Positions 36,425 to 46,516 of a DNA stretch of 64,000 nucleotides are shown here, in pieces; within the stretch, counting starts at the first letter, position 1, and each line of letters starts with the position of its first letter. Position numbers and translations under genes: made by a program. The notes beneath the pieces are model-generated. The model saw only the letters and a list, made by a program, of their open reading frames with translations. It had not been told where the DNA came from and ran no database searches. The stretch is from contig NZ_UXAV01000044.1 of assembly GCF_900609045.1 (NCBI RefSeq), positions 243,476-307,475 on the forward strand, given 5' to 3'. Source of the DNA: Filibacter tadaridae. GTDB taxonomy: Bacteria > Bacillota > Bacilli > Bacillales_A > Planococcaceae.

Positions 36425-36540
36425 TAGCAGTTGCTTGGAGTGCAGAGCGGCGACTCCTGCGACCAAAAGCGTTAGCGTTGAGAGCACGTGGCAAGAATGC
36501 CCGCGGAAAGCGTCCGCTCGGAACGGAAAGCAACCGCCTT
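36425..36540 (+). repeat. R2 core copy without terminal repeats
   Basis: GAGCGGCGACTCCTGCG, AAAAGCGTTAGCGTTGAGAG, GCAAGAATGCCCGCGGAAAG, CGTCCGCTCGGAACGGAAA match the interior of the 26362-26600 element, with the middle third missing. The outer ends are GTTGCTT and AAGCAAC. Together with the R1 copy it fills the 351-nt mutSB-yshE gap. Confidence 0.65.
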
Positions 36541-36585
36541 TTTTTGAAGATATAACCTTTTGTTTGTCTTATATAGGTCGACTAT

Positions 36586-38943
36586 TTATTTCAGTTCGAC
36601 AACAGTGACGCCGTGGCCGCCTTCGCCGGATTCCCCGAATCGATAATTTTTCACGCGGGAATGACTCTTCAAATACTTTTGGATTCCCTGTCTGAGTGCG
36701 CCTGTTCCTTTACCGTGAATAATCGATACTTGGTGGTAGTTTGAAAGGATTGCATCATCCAAATATTTTTCGGTACGAATAATTGCATCTTCATATCGTT
36801 CGCCACGAAGATCGAGTTCCAATTTAACATATGAATCCCGACCTTGTACGGATGTGGAGACATATGATTTCTTTTCTTTCTCGGGTTTAACATATTCAAG
36901 ACCTGATTGGTCAAGTTTCATTTTCAAAATACCGATTTGGACAATCCATTCTGTGTTCGATACTTTTTCAATAAGCGTCCCTTTTTGACCGTAACTAAGC
37001 ACTTTTACCTCATCTCCCGTTTGTAAAGGGCGCGGGGCGGCTTTCGCTTTAACCGCTTTCTTCTGCTCTTCCGCAGGTGTTGCCCCTTCAAGGCGTTTCC
37101 GTGCTTCAATTAGTTCATGCTCTTTTATATCGGCCCCGACGTTGACCCGCATCTGACGCAAATCTGAAATGACCGCTTCCGATTCGCGTTTTGCATCGTC
37201 AATAATTTTCTTCGCACGCTCTTTTGCCTTCGCTTCCATTCGGCTTTTCATTTCATCGAAGTCGTTTAATCTTTCTTCCAGTTCACGCTTCAATCGTTCC
37301 GTTTCCAGTAGAATGTCATGCGTTTCTTCAGCATCTTTTTCTGATTGGACGCGGCTTGTTTCAAGTGAAGCGATCATTGAGTCGACTTCACCACGATCTG
37401 TACCGGTGAATGTTTTAGCACGGTCAATAATCCGTTCCTGTAAACCAAGTCGTTTTGAAATTTCGAATGCATTACTGCGACCTGGAACGCCTATTAAAAG
37501 ACGATACGTCGGGCTGAGCGTATCAATATCAAATTCCACACTTGCATTTGTGACACCCGGTCGATTGTAGCCATACGCTTTCAGCTCGGGGTAATGTGTA
37601 GTTGCCATTACTCTCGCGCCATGTCCATGCACTTCATCAAGAATAGAGATGGCCAGTGCCGCCCCTTCTTGCGGATCCGTGCCCGAACCGAGTTCATCGA
37701 AAATGATTAGCGAACGATCGTCGTATTTTTTAATGATATCTACGATGTTCACCATATGAGATGAAAATGTACTTAGGCTTTGTTCGATGGATTGTTCATC
37801 GCCGATATCTGCGTAAACAGAGTCGAACACAGCGATTTCCGATCCGTCGAGTGCAGGAATCGGAAGACCCGCCTGCGCCATCAACGTACAAAGTCCGACT
37901 GTTTTCAACGTCACCGTTTTTCCGCCTGTATTCGGTCCTGTAATCACAATTGTGGTGATGTCTTTCCCAAACTCGATTGTGTTTGCAACCGCCTCATCAA
38001 TCGGCAACAATGGGTGTCTCGCTTTGGCAAGACGAATATAGCCATCATTGTTCACTTCAGGTTTCGTACATTTATTTGCAACGCCGAATTTCGCTTTCGC
38101 AAGTATGACATCAATCTCGGCCAAGATAGCTACAAGTGTGAAGATATCGTGTGCAACTTCCTGTACTTTTGCAGAAAGCTCAAGGAGAATTTTATCGATT
38201 TCCTCTTTTTCTTGCAATTTCAGCCGTCTAATTTCGTTATTGGCCTGTACAACTGCATCCGGTTCGATGAACAACGTCTGACCCGACGAAGACATATCAT
38301 GGATGACGCCACCAAAGTGCGATCGGTATTCCGCTTTCACCGGAATGACGTAGCGGTCGTTTCGAATTGTAACGATTGAGTCGGACAACATTTTCGATGC
38401 ATTGCGACCGCGCGTATAACTTTCCAGCTTGTCACGGACGCGCCCTTCTTGGATCCGCAACCCTTGGCGTATCGTGCGCAGTGTGCCAGTCGCACTGTCG
38501 ATAACATGTCCATTGTCATCGATTGCGTCATTGATATCATGTTCCAAACCGGTTAATACAGGAATAGCCTCTTTTTTGGCAATGAAATGCGGAATCTCAA
38601 CATCTTCGTCAGCTACAATTGCTTCGATGAATTGCCGCAAAATACGGCTTGCACGAATTGTGTTCGCTGTTTCCATCAATTCATATGCACTCAGCATACC
38701 GCCCATTTGAGCACGCTTTGCATGCGGTCTAATGTCACTAATTCCGCCCATTGGCACATTTCCGCGAACGCGCAGGATGGATAACCCTTCATCCGTTTCT
38801 TCCAGAAGACGAACAACGTCATCATACTCACTGACGGGCTCCAAATTATCCATATGAGATCGTCCAGCTGTAGAAGTACAATGGTTTGCTGCTAACTCCC
38901 GGATTTTATCGAACTCAAGTGTTTTTAAGACACGATTTTCCAA
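36586..38943 (-). CDS. mutSB: Endonuclease MutS2
   Basis: MutS-like ATPase with a C-terminal Smr nuclease domain; in Bacillus it senses and splits collided ribosomes, and in other bacteria it limits recombination. 785 residues from TTG 38941-38943 (AAAGGAAG upstream), the same length as the Bacillus protein; the longer frame is unlike the family. Walker A TGPNTGGKTVTLK, Walker B IIFDELGSGTDP, long coiled coil about 515-640, and Smr domain ELDLRGERYEDAI with IHGKGTGALRQGI. Downstream of polX by 16 nt. Confidence 0.96.
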   Translation of the reverse strand: MENRVLKTLEFDKIRELAANHCTSTAGRSHMDNLEPVSEYDDVVRLLEETDEGLSILRVRGNVPMGGISDIRPHAKRAQMGGMLSAYELMETANTIRASRILRQFIEAIVADEDVEIPHFIAKKEAIPVLTGLEHDINDAIDDNGHVIDSATGTLRTIRQGLRIQEGRVRDKLESYTRGRNASKMLSDSIVTIRNDRYVIPVKAEYRSHFGGVIHDMSSSGQTLFIEPDAVVQANNEIRRLKLQEKEEIDKILLELSAKVQEVAHDIFTLVAILAEIDVILAKAKFGVANKCTKPEVNNDGYIRLAKARHPLLPIDEAVANTIEFGKDITTIVITGPNTGGKTVTLKTVGLCTLMAQAGLPIPALDGSEIAVFDSVYADIGDEQSIEQSLSTFSSHMVNIVDIIKKYDDRSLIIFDELGSGTDPQEGAALAISILDEVHGHGARVMATTHYPELKAYGYNRPGVTNASVEFDIDTLSPTYRLLIGVPGRSNAFEISKRLGLQERIIDRAKTFTGTDRGEVDSMIASLETSRVQSEKDAEETHDILLETERLKRELEERLNDFDEMKSRMEAKAKERAKKIIDDAKRESEAVISDLRQMRVNVGADIKEHELIEARKRLEGATPAEEQKKAVKAKAAPRPLQTGDEVKVLSYGQKGTLIEKVSNTEWIVQIGILKMKLDQSGLEYVKPEKEKKSYVSTSVQGRDSYVKLELDLRGERYEDAIIRTEKYLDDAILSNYHQVSIIHGKGTGALRQGIQKYLKSHSRVKNYRFGESGEGGHGVTVVELK

Positions 38944-38959
38944 TGTCTTACACTTCCTT

Positions 38960-40666
38960 TCATTTCCGTACGATTTCACGGATGAATTTATCGAGCGGCC
39001 ATGTATTGACGACCGTTTCTTTTTTTAGCCATGCCTTTTTTGCGTAATTCACGCCTGTTTTCATGTATTTCAACTGATCAATGGCATGTGCATCTGTATT
39101 AATGGCAATATGTACACCCGCTTCCTGCGCCATGATCAACTGCTCAGTCATCAAATCCAATCGATATGGACTGGCATTCAATTCAAGTATTTTCCCATAT
39201 TCCTTCGCCCATTCAATAAGTTGTGGAACGTCTGGGTTATAGCCTTCTCGCTGTCCGATAATGCGACCTGTCGGATGTGCAATCATATCGACGTTCGGAT
39301 TACTGATTGCACTATGAAGGCGTTCCATGATTTGTTCCTGTGATTGACTAAAGCTTGAGTGGATTGAAGCGATGACAAAATCGAGTTCTTTCAGCAGATC
39401 ATCGTCAAAATCGAGTGTCGCGTCAGGAAGTATGTCCATTTCCGTTCCGCAAAAAATTTCAATGTCATCGTATTCTTCATTCAACGAACGGATTTCTGCA
39501 ATCTGATCGCGTAGACGCTCGGGCGTTAGTCCATTTGCTACTTTCAAGTACTGCGTATGATCGGTGATGACTAGATGTGAATAGCCTTTCACGCGACACG
39601 CATCCACCATTTCACGGATTGAATAGGCACCGTCAGACCACGTCGTATGCATGTGAAAATCACCTTTAATGTCTTCAAGGTCAACCAAACCCGCTATCTC
39701 ATCTGTACGATCGATTTCACGGCCATCCATTCGCAATGATGGCGGGATAAAAGGCAAATCGAAATGGGCGTAAAATTGTTCTTCCGTTTCAAACGTGATA
39801 ATTGAACCATCTTCACTTTCCACACCATATTCACTGATTTTCATCCCTTTGGATTTCGCCAGCTGACGCATCCGGACGTTATGGTCTTTCGATCCTGTAA
39901 AATGATGGATGGCGGAAGCGAATTGTTCGTCTTTTACGAATCGAAAATCGGCGTCAATCGCTTCTTCCAGATCGAGCGTAACCGACAATTTTGAATCCCC
40001 TGCAGCGATTGTCGCAAGTAGCGGTAGTGATTGCAGTAGTTTTTCCCTAACGATGGACGGCTCGTCCGTAACAATTATGAAATCGACATCGCTGCTTTCC
40101 TCTTTTGTCCGGCGGTAACTGCCCGCAACAGAAAAATGCTTTATTTCCGTAATTTTTTGGAGCTCTGTTTCAAGGAATGTAACAACTTTCTCCATTTGCC
40201 ATATCGGGAATTTCCCTTGGCGTGTGCCTAAAATATCGATTTCATTCAACAGGTTTTCTTCTGTTTTCTTGCCAAAACCGGGAAGCTTACTTACTTCCCC
40301 GGCGGCACAAGCTGCACGTAGCGATTCAACTGAATCGATTCCAATCGCTTCACGAAGCTTTGCAATACGCTTGCCCCCAAGCCCCGGGACTTTAAGTAGT
40401 GGAATAAGGCCTTTCGGTACCTCTTCCTCCAATTCCTTTTGCAGATCAGATTCCCCTTTTTCCAGTAAATCTGTAATAACTGCTCCCGTTCCTTTACCAA
40501 TCCCTTTTAACGTTAAAATATCGTCCATTTCCGATAAACTGCGTGGATCGAGTTCCAAAACATTGGCCGCTTTTCTGAAAGCAGAAACTTTGAAGTGATT
40601 TTCTCCTAGCAATTCCATGTATAAGGCGATTTTTTCAAATGTACGGATAATCGTTTTTTTATTCAC
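38960..40666 (-). CDS. polX: DNA polymerase/3'-5' exonuclease PolX
   Basis: Family X repair polymerase fused to a PHP exonuclease. 568 residues: helix-hairpin-helix regions LTLKGIGKGTGAVI and VPGLGGKRIAKLREAIG, polymerase nucleotidyl-transfer motif GSYRRTKEESSDVDFIIV, and a C-terminal PHP domain with GDFHMHTTWSDGAYSI, FCGTEMDI and MIAHPTGRI metal ligands. Between cvpA and mutSB as yshC in Bacillus. Confidence 0.97.
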   Translation of the reverse strand: MNKKTIIRTFEKIALYMELLGENHFKVSAFRKAANVLELDPRSLSEMDDILTLKGIGKGTGAVITDLLEKGESDLQKELEEEVPKGLIPLLKVPGLGGKRIAKLREAIGIDSVESLRAACAAGEVSKLPGFGKKTEENLLNEIDILGTRQGKFPIWQMEKVVTFLETELQKITEIKHFSVAGSYRRTKEESSDVDFIIVTDEPSIVREKLLQSLPLLATIAAGDSKLSVTLDLEEAIDADFRFVKDEQFASAIHHFTGSKDHNVRMRQLAKSKGMKISEYGVESEDGSIITFETEEQFYAHFDLPFIPPSLRMDGREIDRTDEIAGLVDLEDIKGDFHMHTTWSDGAYSIREMVDACRVKGYSHLVITDHTQYLKVANGLTPERLRDQIAEIRSLNEEYDDIEIFCGTEMDILPDATLDFDDDLLKELDFVIASIHSSFSQSQEQIMERLHSAISNPNVDMIAHPTGRIIGQREGYNPDVPQLIEWAKEYGKILELNASPYRLDLMTEQLIMAQEAGVHIAINTDAHAIDQLKYMKTGVNYAKKAWLKKETVVNTWPLDKFIREIVRK

Positions 40667-40696
40667 GAGTAGGCCTCCATTTCATAATCTTTCTTT

Positions 40697-40728
40697 AAAA
40701 AAAAGCTTCCCTCCAGCTTGGGGGAAGC
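40697..40728 (-). terminator. Terminator after cvpA
   Basis: GCTTCCC / GGGAAGC arms followed by T8 on the minus strand; it separates zapA-cvpA from polX. Confidence 0.85.
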
Positions 40729-40730
40729 AC

Positions 40731-41270
40731 TCAGGTTGTATAGATGTACCACCATTTTTTCACAGTTTCAGTCAGTATGGGTGTATGCTCTAGTATTGTA
40801 TTTGTTAGGAGCGATTTATCCATGGCGGTTTGGATAAAGTCCAGCGGTATCATAGCGCCCAGGTAAAGTAGGAAGAATAGCAGGATATAAAACTCAACGA
40901 ATCCAAATACTGCACCTACAAGGCGGGAAACGAATCCTAATACCGGCAAATACTTTAAAAAGTCGAACATCGATGCAACGAGTTGTAAAATGAATTTGAC
41001 GACGAAAAAGATAGCGACAAACGCAATGAGTCTACCAAACGTTACATCCAAATCTAGCTGACCCACCGCTAAATTCAATTTTGATTCCGCCGTCACGCCT
41101 GGATAAGGTATCCAAAGTGCAAACTTTTCCGCGAGTTGCTTATAATAGCTATAGGCAACGATAAGCGCAATGATGAATCCTGTCATATGTATAATCTGTA
41201 CAATAAGTCCTCTTCTAAAACCGGTGATGAGTCCCCCTAAAAGGAGGATTAGTATAAGTAAATCAAGCAT
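40731..41270 (-). CDS. cvpA: CvpA family membrane protein (YshB)
   Basis: 179 residues with four hydrophobic helices: LILILLLGGLITGFRRGLIV, MTGFIIALIVAYSYY, LIAFVAIFFVVKFILQLVA and AVFGFVEFYILLFFLLYL. GFRRG in the first loop is typical of the colicin V production protein family. Molecular role not established in Bacilli. Follows zapA by 9 nt. Confidence 0.92.
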   Translation of the reverse strand: MLDLLILILLLGGLITGFRRGLIVQIIHMTGFIIALIVAYSYYKQLAEKFALWIPYPGVTAESKLNLAVGQLDLDVTFGRLIAFVAIFFVVKFILQLVASMFDFLKYLPVLGFVSRLVGAVFGFVEFYILLFFLLYLGAMIPLDFIQTAMDKSLLTNTILEHTPILTETVKKWWYIYTT

Positions 41271-41279
41271 GTACGTCAG

Positions 41280-41540
41280 TCAACCTTTCAACTTAGCCAA
41301 TTCTTGTTCCAGTTGTTCAACTTTCTCTTTTAAATTCAAATAATCATGTACACTATTTACAGCGGTAAGCACAGCGACTTTTGCAGTGTCGAGATAGGGA
41401 TTGTGATTACTGATTTCTTTCATCCTATCATCGACCATCGTGGCGACCAGCCGCATATGACTACTCGTTTCCGTACCGACCATTTTATAGGTCTGTCCGT
41501 ATATGTCAACTGCTATGCGTGTTTTCTGTTCGTCTGCCAA
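41280..41540 (-). CDS. zapA: Cell division protein ZapA
   Basis: 86 residues promoting FtsZ bundling at the Z-ring. N-terminal globular part with [15 protein letters not shown] and [16 protein letters not shown]-terminal coiled coil ([20 protein letters not shown]). ATG follows GGGAGG. An extended -10 TG-G-TATAAT (41575-41583, minus strand) is its likely promoter. Divergent from rnhC, as in Bacillus. Confidence 0.96.
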   Translation of the reverse strand: MADEQKTRIAVDIYGQTYKMVGTETSSHMRLVATMVDDRMKEISNHNPYLDTAKVAVLTAVNSVHDYLNLKEKVEQLEQELAKLKG

Positions 41541-41629
41541 TGCCCTGACCTCCCACGTAAAAACTATGTTTATAATTATACCATGAAAGCCATTTAGTTG
41601 TGAATTATGTTGATGAAAGGAAGTTATTT

Positions 41630-42565
41630 ATGAGCAATCAAGTCGTTATTTTAGATTCACAAGTTTTGAAGAAAGTGATGAACCATTACAAGTCATCCAC
41701 AGTTGTACGCAATGCACCGGGTGTCGTTTTTGCGGCAAAACTGGCTGACACTTCCATTACAGCGTATAAATCAGGTAAAGTGCTGTTCCAAGGGGCGGGA
41801 TCGGACCGCGAAGCTGCATTATGGGGGGAGGTCCTGAACAAAGCTGCTGCGGGTGTCGGGAAAGCAAAAGGTGATGTCCTGCCCGAGCGGTTTGCGGCGC
41901 TATCTGTCTTGGGCTCCGATGAAACGGGTACGGGTGATTTCTTCGGACCCGTTACGGTTGCGGCTTGTTTCGTCCGAGCCGATCAGGTTGAACTTATACA
42001 AGAACTCGGTGTAAAGGATTCGAAAATGCTAACGGATGATCTTATGCGGAAAATCGCACCTAATCTGCAAGCGACGCTAACGTATAGTGTGTTGACATTA
42101 AAAAACGATAAATACAATGAAATACAAGCCCGCGGATGGTCGCAGGGGAAGATTAAAGCACTTCTTCACAATCAAGCGTTGAGGCATGTTCTGCGGAAAA
42201 TAGGAGACGAAAAACCCGATTATATATTGATTGACCAATTTGCTGAACGCGGTATTTACTATAATCATATTAAAGCAGAAAAAGAAATCGTCCGGGAGAA
42301 TGTGTTGTTTTCGACGAAAGCGGAAGGACTTCATGCATCGGTTGCCGCCGCGTCCATTATTGCGCGGGTCGCGTTCCTTGAAGAAATGGACCGCATGAGT
42401 AAAATCGCCGGTATGACACTTCCAAAAGGGGCGGGTCCGAAAGTGGATAAAGTAGCTGCTAAGATTTTATTGAAAAGTGGTGAAGAGGCATTGAAGTCAT
42501 TGACTAAGTGGCATTTTGCGAATGCTGGGAAAGCAAAAGGTATTGCGATGAGAAAAAGAAAGTGA
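41630..42565 (+). CDS. rnhC: Ribonuclease HIII
   Basis: Removes RNA from RNA-DNA hybrids. 311 residues from ATG 41630-41632 (AAAGGAAG upstream; an upstream extension of 10 codons lacks an SD). N-terminal substrate-binding TBP-like domain, then catalytic domain with GSDETGTGDFFGPVTVAA, LGVKDSKML, and LIDQFAE, SKAEG-like TKAEGLHASVAAASIIAR motifs. Plus strand, convergent with pheT. Confidence 0.96.
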   Translation: MSNQVVILDSQVLKKVMNHYKSSTVVRNAPGVVFAAKLADTSITAYKSGKVLFQGAGSDREAALWGEVLNKAAAGVGKAKGDVLPERFAALSVLGSDETGTGDFFGPVTVAACFVRADQVELIQELGVKDSKMLTDDLMRKIAPNLQATLTYSVLTLKNDKYNEIQARGWSQGKIKALLHNQALRHVLRKIGDEKPDYILIDQFAERGIYYNHIKAEKEIVRENVLFSTKAEGLHASVAAASIIARVAFLEEMDRMSKIAGMTLPKGAGPKVDKVAAKILLKSGEEALKSLTKWHFANAGKAKGIAMRKRK

Positions 42566-42582
42566 CTGAAAGAATTAGGGTA

Positions 42583-42636
42583 TTCCAATGAATTCGCTTC
42601 GGCGCTTGGGGATGCCTCCGCTGGTTTCATATAGAT
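42583..42636 (-). repeat. Dispersed repeat R1, short form
   Basis: TTCCAATGAATTCGCTTCGG, CGCTTGGGGATGCC, TCCGCTGG, between the convergent rnhC and pheT genes. Confidence 0.78.
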
Positions 42637-42674
42637 GGTTCATTCGCTAAATATATGTCTAAAACTTAATATTA

Positions 42675-42719
42675 AAAAAGCCGCCCACGGAATCAATTTC
42701 CCGTGAGCGGCTTTTTTTC
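42675..42719. terminator. Bidirectional terminator between rnhC and pheT
   Basis: AAAAAGCCGC / GCGGCTTTTTTT outer arms with inner CCACGG / CCGTGA-type pairing; T7 on the plus side and A5 for the minus strand. Confidence 0.9.
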
Positions 42720-42721
42720 AG

Positions 42722-45133
42722 TTATCCACGAAGCAGTGCGCCTGCCTCTGTTGTTAATGCGTTCAATACGTTTTCGTGTGCTTTGACGACTTCTTCATCC
42801 GTCAATGTGCGCTCGGAGTCTGTATAGGTCAGTGAGAATGCGACTGATTTTTTGCCGTCTTCCACATTATCCCCTTCATACAGATCGAACAGTTTGATGT
42901 CTTTCAACAATTTACCGCCCGCGTTGCGGATAACGTTTTCAAGCGCTCCTGCGGATGTTTCACTTGATACGACAAGTGCGATGTCTCTTGAGCTGGATGG
43001 GAAACGCGGTACTGGAACATAAACTAATTGTTCTGTTTCGATGGAAAGAACTTTTTCTAGATTCATTTCCATAACGAATGTGTTTTTCAAGTCGCGTTTT
43101 TTCTGTTCTGACGGATGGACTTGTCCGATTAACCCAATGTTTTCACCGTTATGACGAATGGTAGCTGTACGTCCAGGATGCATTCCCTTCACGTCTGCTT
43201 TTTCGAACGTCAAGCCTTTCAAAAGACCAAGACTGTTCATCATTCCTTCAACAATCCCTTTTAGGACGAAGAAATCGACGGCTTTCTTTTCTGCTTGCCA
43301 TGCATGATCAACCCATTTGCCTGTGATGACAGCTGCGACATGCTCGACTTCTTTAGGTAGGTCATCTTCACCTTTTCCAAGGAATACTGAACCTGTTTCG
43401 TACAGCGCTACCGAATCGGTTCGGCGAGCCACGTTGTACGTAGCCGCTTCCAAAAGATGCGGTAGTAGACTTTGACGGAGCACGCTACGGTCTTCGCTCA
43501 TTGGCATAAGCAATTCAGTGACAGGCGCGGTTTCCAATGCATACGCTTGCGCTTGCTCTTTTGACGTCAATGAATACGTTAGTGCCTGATATAATCCGGC
43601 GCCTTCGAGGAAGGCCCTTACCGTACGACGTTTTGCTTGGTAAGGTGTCAAACCGCCCGGCGTTGACTCTGTAACGGGTAGTGTCATCGGAATAGTGTCA
43701 TAACCGTGCATCCGTGCAATTTCTTCTATGATATCCTCTTCGATATTCAGATCCTGTCTGCGTGTAGGGGCATCGATAACAAGTTTACCGTTTACCGCTT
43801 CCGTTTTAATCTGCAAACGGTCCAGAATAGACAGCATTTCTTCAAGTGAAATTTTCATACCCAAATGGTTATTGATAGTGTCCGGCGATAGTAAAATACG
43901 CTTAGGCGTCTTATCCAGCTCGTCAACTGTTACTGAACCGGCCAACACTTCTCCGCCTGCAATTTCGGACATCAGTTGCGCAGCACGTTCTGCAGCTGCA
44001 GCTACCCGATTCGGATCTACGCCTTTTTCGAAACGCGTGCTTGCATCACTACGCAACCCAAGTTCCCTTGATGTACGACGAACAGATGCGGGTGCAAAAT
44101 AGGCTGATTCGATGACAACCGTCGTCGTTCCTTCATGCACTTCCGTATTCAATCCACCCATAACACCTGCAAGCGCAATCGACTCTTTGTCGTTTGTAAT
44201 GACTAGCTGATGCGGGTGCAAAGTGCGCTCGACGTTATCGAGTGTTGTAAGTTGTTCGCCTTCTTCTGCAAGACGGACGGTAATTTGTCCCGTGCCAATT
44301 CTATCGAGGTCAAAAGCGTGAAGCGGCTGACCATACTCCATCAAGACATAGTTCGTAATGTCGACGACGTTATTATGCGGACGTACTCCTGCTGCCATCA
44401 ACCGATTTTGAAGCCATAATGGAGACTCGCCGACTTTTACATTCTTCACGACTTTGGCTACATACATGGGATTGTCTTCTTTTGCATCGATGCGAAGTTT
44501 CAGCATGTCTTCCGCTTTTTCCGTCGATTCCGGATAGCTTATTTCCGGCAGCTTTACGCCTTGTGATAAAATCGCACCCACTTCATATGCAACACCTAAC
44601 ATGCTAAGTGCGTCTGAACGGTTCGGTGTTAAATCGAATTCAAGAACAATGTCGTCAAGTCCAAGTAATGCCAAGGCATCTTCACCTGGAACTGCAGTTT
44701 CCGGCAAGACATAAATACCTTCTGCATACTTTTTCGCTACAAGTTTCCCTTCAACCGCAAGCTCTTGAAGCGAGCAAATCATACCGTTCGATTCCTCACC
44801 ACGTAGTTTCGCTTTTTTGATTTTCATGCCGCCTGGAAGAACGGCCCCTGGACGTGCGACAACTACTTTTTGGCCTGCTGCAATATTCGCTGCACCACAA
44901 ATAATCTGGGTCGTTTCTTCACCTACATCCACTTGACAGATATTCAACTTGTCTGCTTCAGGATGCTTCACACATTCTTTTACATAGCCAACCACAACGT
45001 TTGTAATGCCTTGAGATCGATCGATAATTGAATCAACTTCAATTCCTGAACGTGTGATTTGTTCAGCTAAATCCTCGGGCTTGATGCCCTCTATATTGAC
45101 ATACTCATTTAACCACTTCGTAGATACTAACAT
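42722..45133 (-). CDS. pheT: Phenylalanine-tRNA ligase, beta subunit
   Basis: 803 residues from ATG 45131-45133 with AAGGAGG upstream; the longer frame runs back into pheS. Order: N-terminal tRNA-binding (EMAP-like) domain about 40-150, B3/B4 editing domain, B5 domain with RILLSPDTINNHLGMKI, a catalytic-like core, and C-terminal ferredoxin-fold anticodon-binding domain (VPRFPSSSRDIALVV). Forms the alpha2-beta2 enzyme with pheS 13 nt upstream. Confidence 0.97.
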   Translation of the reverse strand: MLVSTKWLNEYVNIEGIKPEDLAEQITRSGIEVDSIIDRSQGITNVVVGYVKECVKHPEADKLNICQVDVGEETTQIICGAANIAAGQKVVVARPGAVLPGGMKIKKAKLRGEESNGMICSLQELAVEGKLVAKKYAEGIYVLPETAVPGEDALALLGLDDIVLEFDLTPNRSDALSMLGVAYEVGAILSQGVKLPEISYPESTEKAEDMLKLRIDAKEDNPMYVAKVVKNVKVGESPLWLQNRLMAAGVRPHNNVVDITNYVLMEYGQPLHAFDLDRIGTGQITVRLAEEGEQLTTLDNVERTLHPHQLVITNDKESIALAGVMGGLNTEVHEGTTTVVIESAYFAPASVRRTSRELGLRSDASTRFEKGVDPNRVAAAAERAAQLMSEIAGGEVLAGSVTVDELDKTPKRILLSPDTINNHLGMKISLEEMLSILDRLQIKTEAVNGKLVIDAPTRRQDLNIEEDIIEEIARMHGYDTIPMTLPVTESTPGGLTPYQAKRRTVRAFLEGAGLYQALTYSLTSKEQAQAYALETAPVTELLMPMSEDRSVLRQSLLPHLLEAATYNVARRTDSVALYETGSVFLGKGEDDLPKEVEHVAAVITGKWVDHAWQAEKKAVDFFVLKGIVEGMMNSLGLLKGLTFEKADVKGMHPGRTATIRHNGENIGLIGQVHPSEQKKRDLKNTFVMEMNLEKVLSIETEQLVYVPVPRFPSSSRDIALVVSSETSAGALENVIRNAGGKLLKDIKLFDLYEGDNVEDGKKSVAFSLTYTDSERTLTDEEVVKAHENVLNALTTEAGALLRG

Positions 45134-45146
45134 ACTAGACCCCTCC

Positions 45147-46184
45147 TTAGGCTTCCGTCCGGTGGAATTGTGATACGAACCGTACGTCATTTGTATAGAA
45201 ATGACGGATATCTTCCACACCATATTTCAACATTGCAATTCGTTCAGGCCCCATACCGAAGGCAAACCCTGAAACGACAGTCGGATCGTAGCCCGCCATT
45301 TTCAAAACGTTCGGATGTACCATACCTGCGCCCAAAATTTCGATCCAGCCTGTCTTTTTACAAACATTACAGCCATCCCCGCCACAATTAAAACAAGAGA
45401 TATCCATTTCAACGGATGGTTCAGTGAACGGGAAAAAGCTTGGACGCAGACGAATTTCACGTTCATCCCCGAACATTTTTTTCGCGAATAAAGACAATGT
45501 GCCTTTTAGGTCACTCATTCGGATATCTTCCCCGATGACGAGTCCTTCAATTTGCGTGAACTGATGAGAATGTGTTGCGTCATCATTATCACGGCGATAC
45601 ACTTTTCCGGGACAAATGATTTTGATTGGCTCTCCGCCTTTCGCTTCCATTGTCCGTGCCTGGACGGGTGAAGTATGTGTACGCAGTAAAATATCTTCTG
45701 ATATGTAGAATGAGTCTTGCATATCACGCGCAGGATGGCCTTTCGGCAAGTTCAACGCTTCGAAGTTGTAGTAATCTTTTTCCACTTCGGGTCCTTCTGC
45801 AATTTCAAACCCCATGCTGATGAAGAAGTCTTCGATTTCTTCAACGACGCGCGTAATTGGATGATGATTCCCTGTACGTGCTGGGCGGCCAGGTAATGTG
45901 ACGTCAATCGTTTCTTTCTCAAGCTGTTCATTGATCGCTTGTTCTTCAAGTTTTACCAGTCTTTCTTCAAGAACCTCCGTTACCGTTTCTCGAATGACGT
46001 TAACAAGTGCCCCCATTTTCGGACGTTCGTCGGCAGGTAATTTCCCCATCCCTTTCAATAAATCTGTGATGGGACCCTTTTTCCCTAAATAAGCGACACG
46101 GACTTCGTTCAACTCTTTCAACGTTCCTGCTTCTTTAATTTGCTCAAGTGCACGTTCTTTCAACTCTTTCAACTGCTGTTCCAT
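45147..46184 (-). CDS. pheS: Phenylalanine-tRNA ligase, alpha subunit
   Basis: Class II synthetase catalytic subunit. 345 residues from ATG 46182-46184 (GGAGAG upstream; the longer frame overlaps the T-box and is rejected). N-terminal coiled coil ([17 protein letters not shown]), motif 2 [20 protein letters not shown], Phe-binding FTQIEGLVI and [14 protein letters not shown], and motif 3 [15 protein letters not shown] zinc-like [17 protein letters not shown] stretch is typical of bacterial PheS. T-box regulated. Confidence 0.98.
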   Translation of the reverse strand: MEQQLKELKERALEQIKEAGTLKELNEVRVAYLGKKGPITDLLKGMGKLPADERPKMGALVNVIRETVTEVLEERLVKLEEQAINEQLEKETIDVTLPGRPARTGNHHPITRVVEEIEDFFISMGFEIAEGPEVEKDYYNFEALNLPKGHPARDMQDSFYISEDILLRTHTSPVQARTMEAKGGEPIKIICPGKVYRRDNDDATHSHQFTQIEGLVIGEDIRMSDLKGTLSLFAKKMFGDEREIRLRPSFFPFTEPSVEMDISCFNCGGDGCNVCKKTGWIEILGAGMVHPNVLKMAGYDPTVVSGFAFGMGPERIAMLKYGVEDIRHFYTNDVRFVSQFHRTEA

Positions 46185-46206
46185 TACAAATCTCTCCTTT
46201 CCAAAT

Positions 46207-46470
46207 AAAAAAACCCCGCCCCTGGAAAAGGGACGAGGACGATTTCGCGGTACCACCCTGATTATCACGCACGAATGCATGATCTCTCAAATCGGATTAA
46301 CGGTCCGTAGCCGGTACACCTTTACAGTTAACACTGGTCCTGGCGACAGCTCGCGGGGTGAACTTCAATAGACACTTACCTACCCGCGCTTTCAGTCAAG
46401 GCGCAGACTCCCTATGGGTTCGTGTGTTATCTACTTTTCCCGGTCAATGCTTTTTATTTCTTGCAATTAA
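46207..46470 (-). promoter_or_regulatory. T-box riboswitch leader of pheST
   Basis: T-box core GGTGGTACCGCG (complement of 46246-46257), terminator stem CCTCGTCCC / GGGGCGGGG (46214-46238) and T7. In Stem I the block GAAG-TTC-ACCCC-GCGAGC places the phenylalanine codon TTC (46360-46362) in the specifier position. Confidence 0.93.
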
Positions 46471-46475
46471 TGCCT

Positions 46476-46504
46476 AGTATACCCGAATGAAATGAATTCA
46501 TCAA
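46476..46504 (-). promoter_or_regulatory. Sigma-A promoter of pheST
   Basis: -35 TTGATG (46499-46504), 17-nt spacer, -10 TATACT (46476-46481) on the minus strand, just after the ysgA stop. Confidence 0.8.
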
Positions 46505-46516
46505 CACTGTACCAGC

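Noticed and set aside
37780..38379. 199-codon plus-strand frame
   Set aside because: Lies antisense inside mutSB, a certain gene; Cys/Arg/Phe-rich composition of a shadow frame.
46488..46505. FadR-like ATGAATTCAT palindrome near the pheS promoter
   Set aside because: Half-sites and spacing do not fit the FadR box, and it overlaps the -35 region of a T-box-regulated housekeeping gene.
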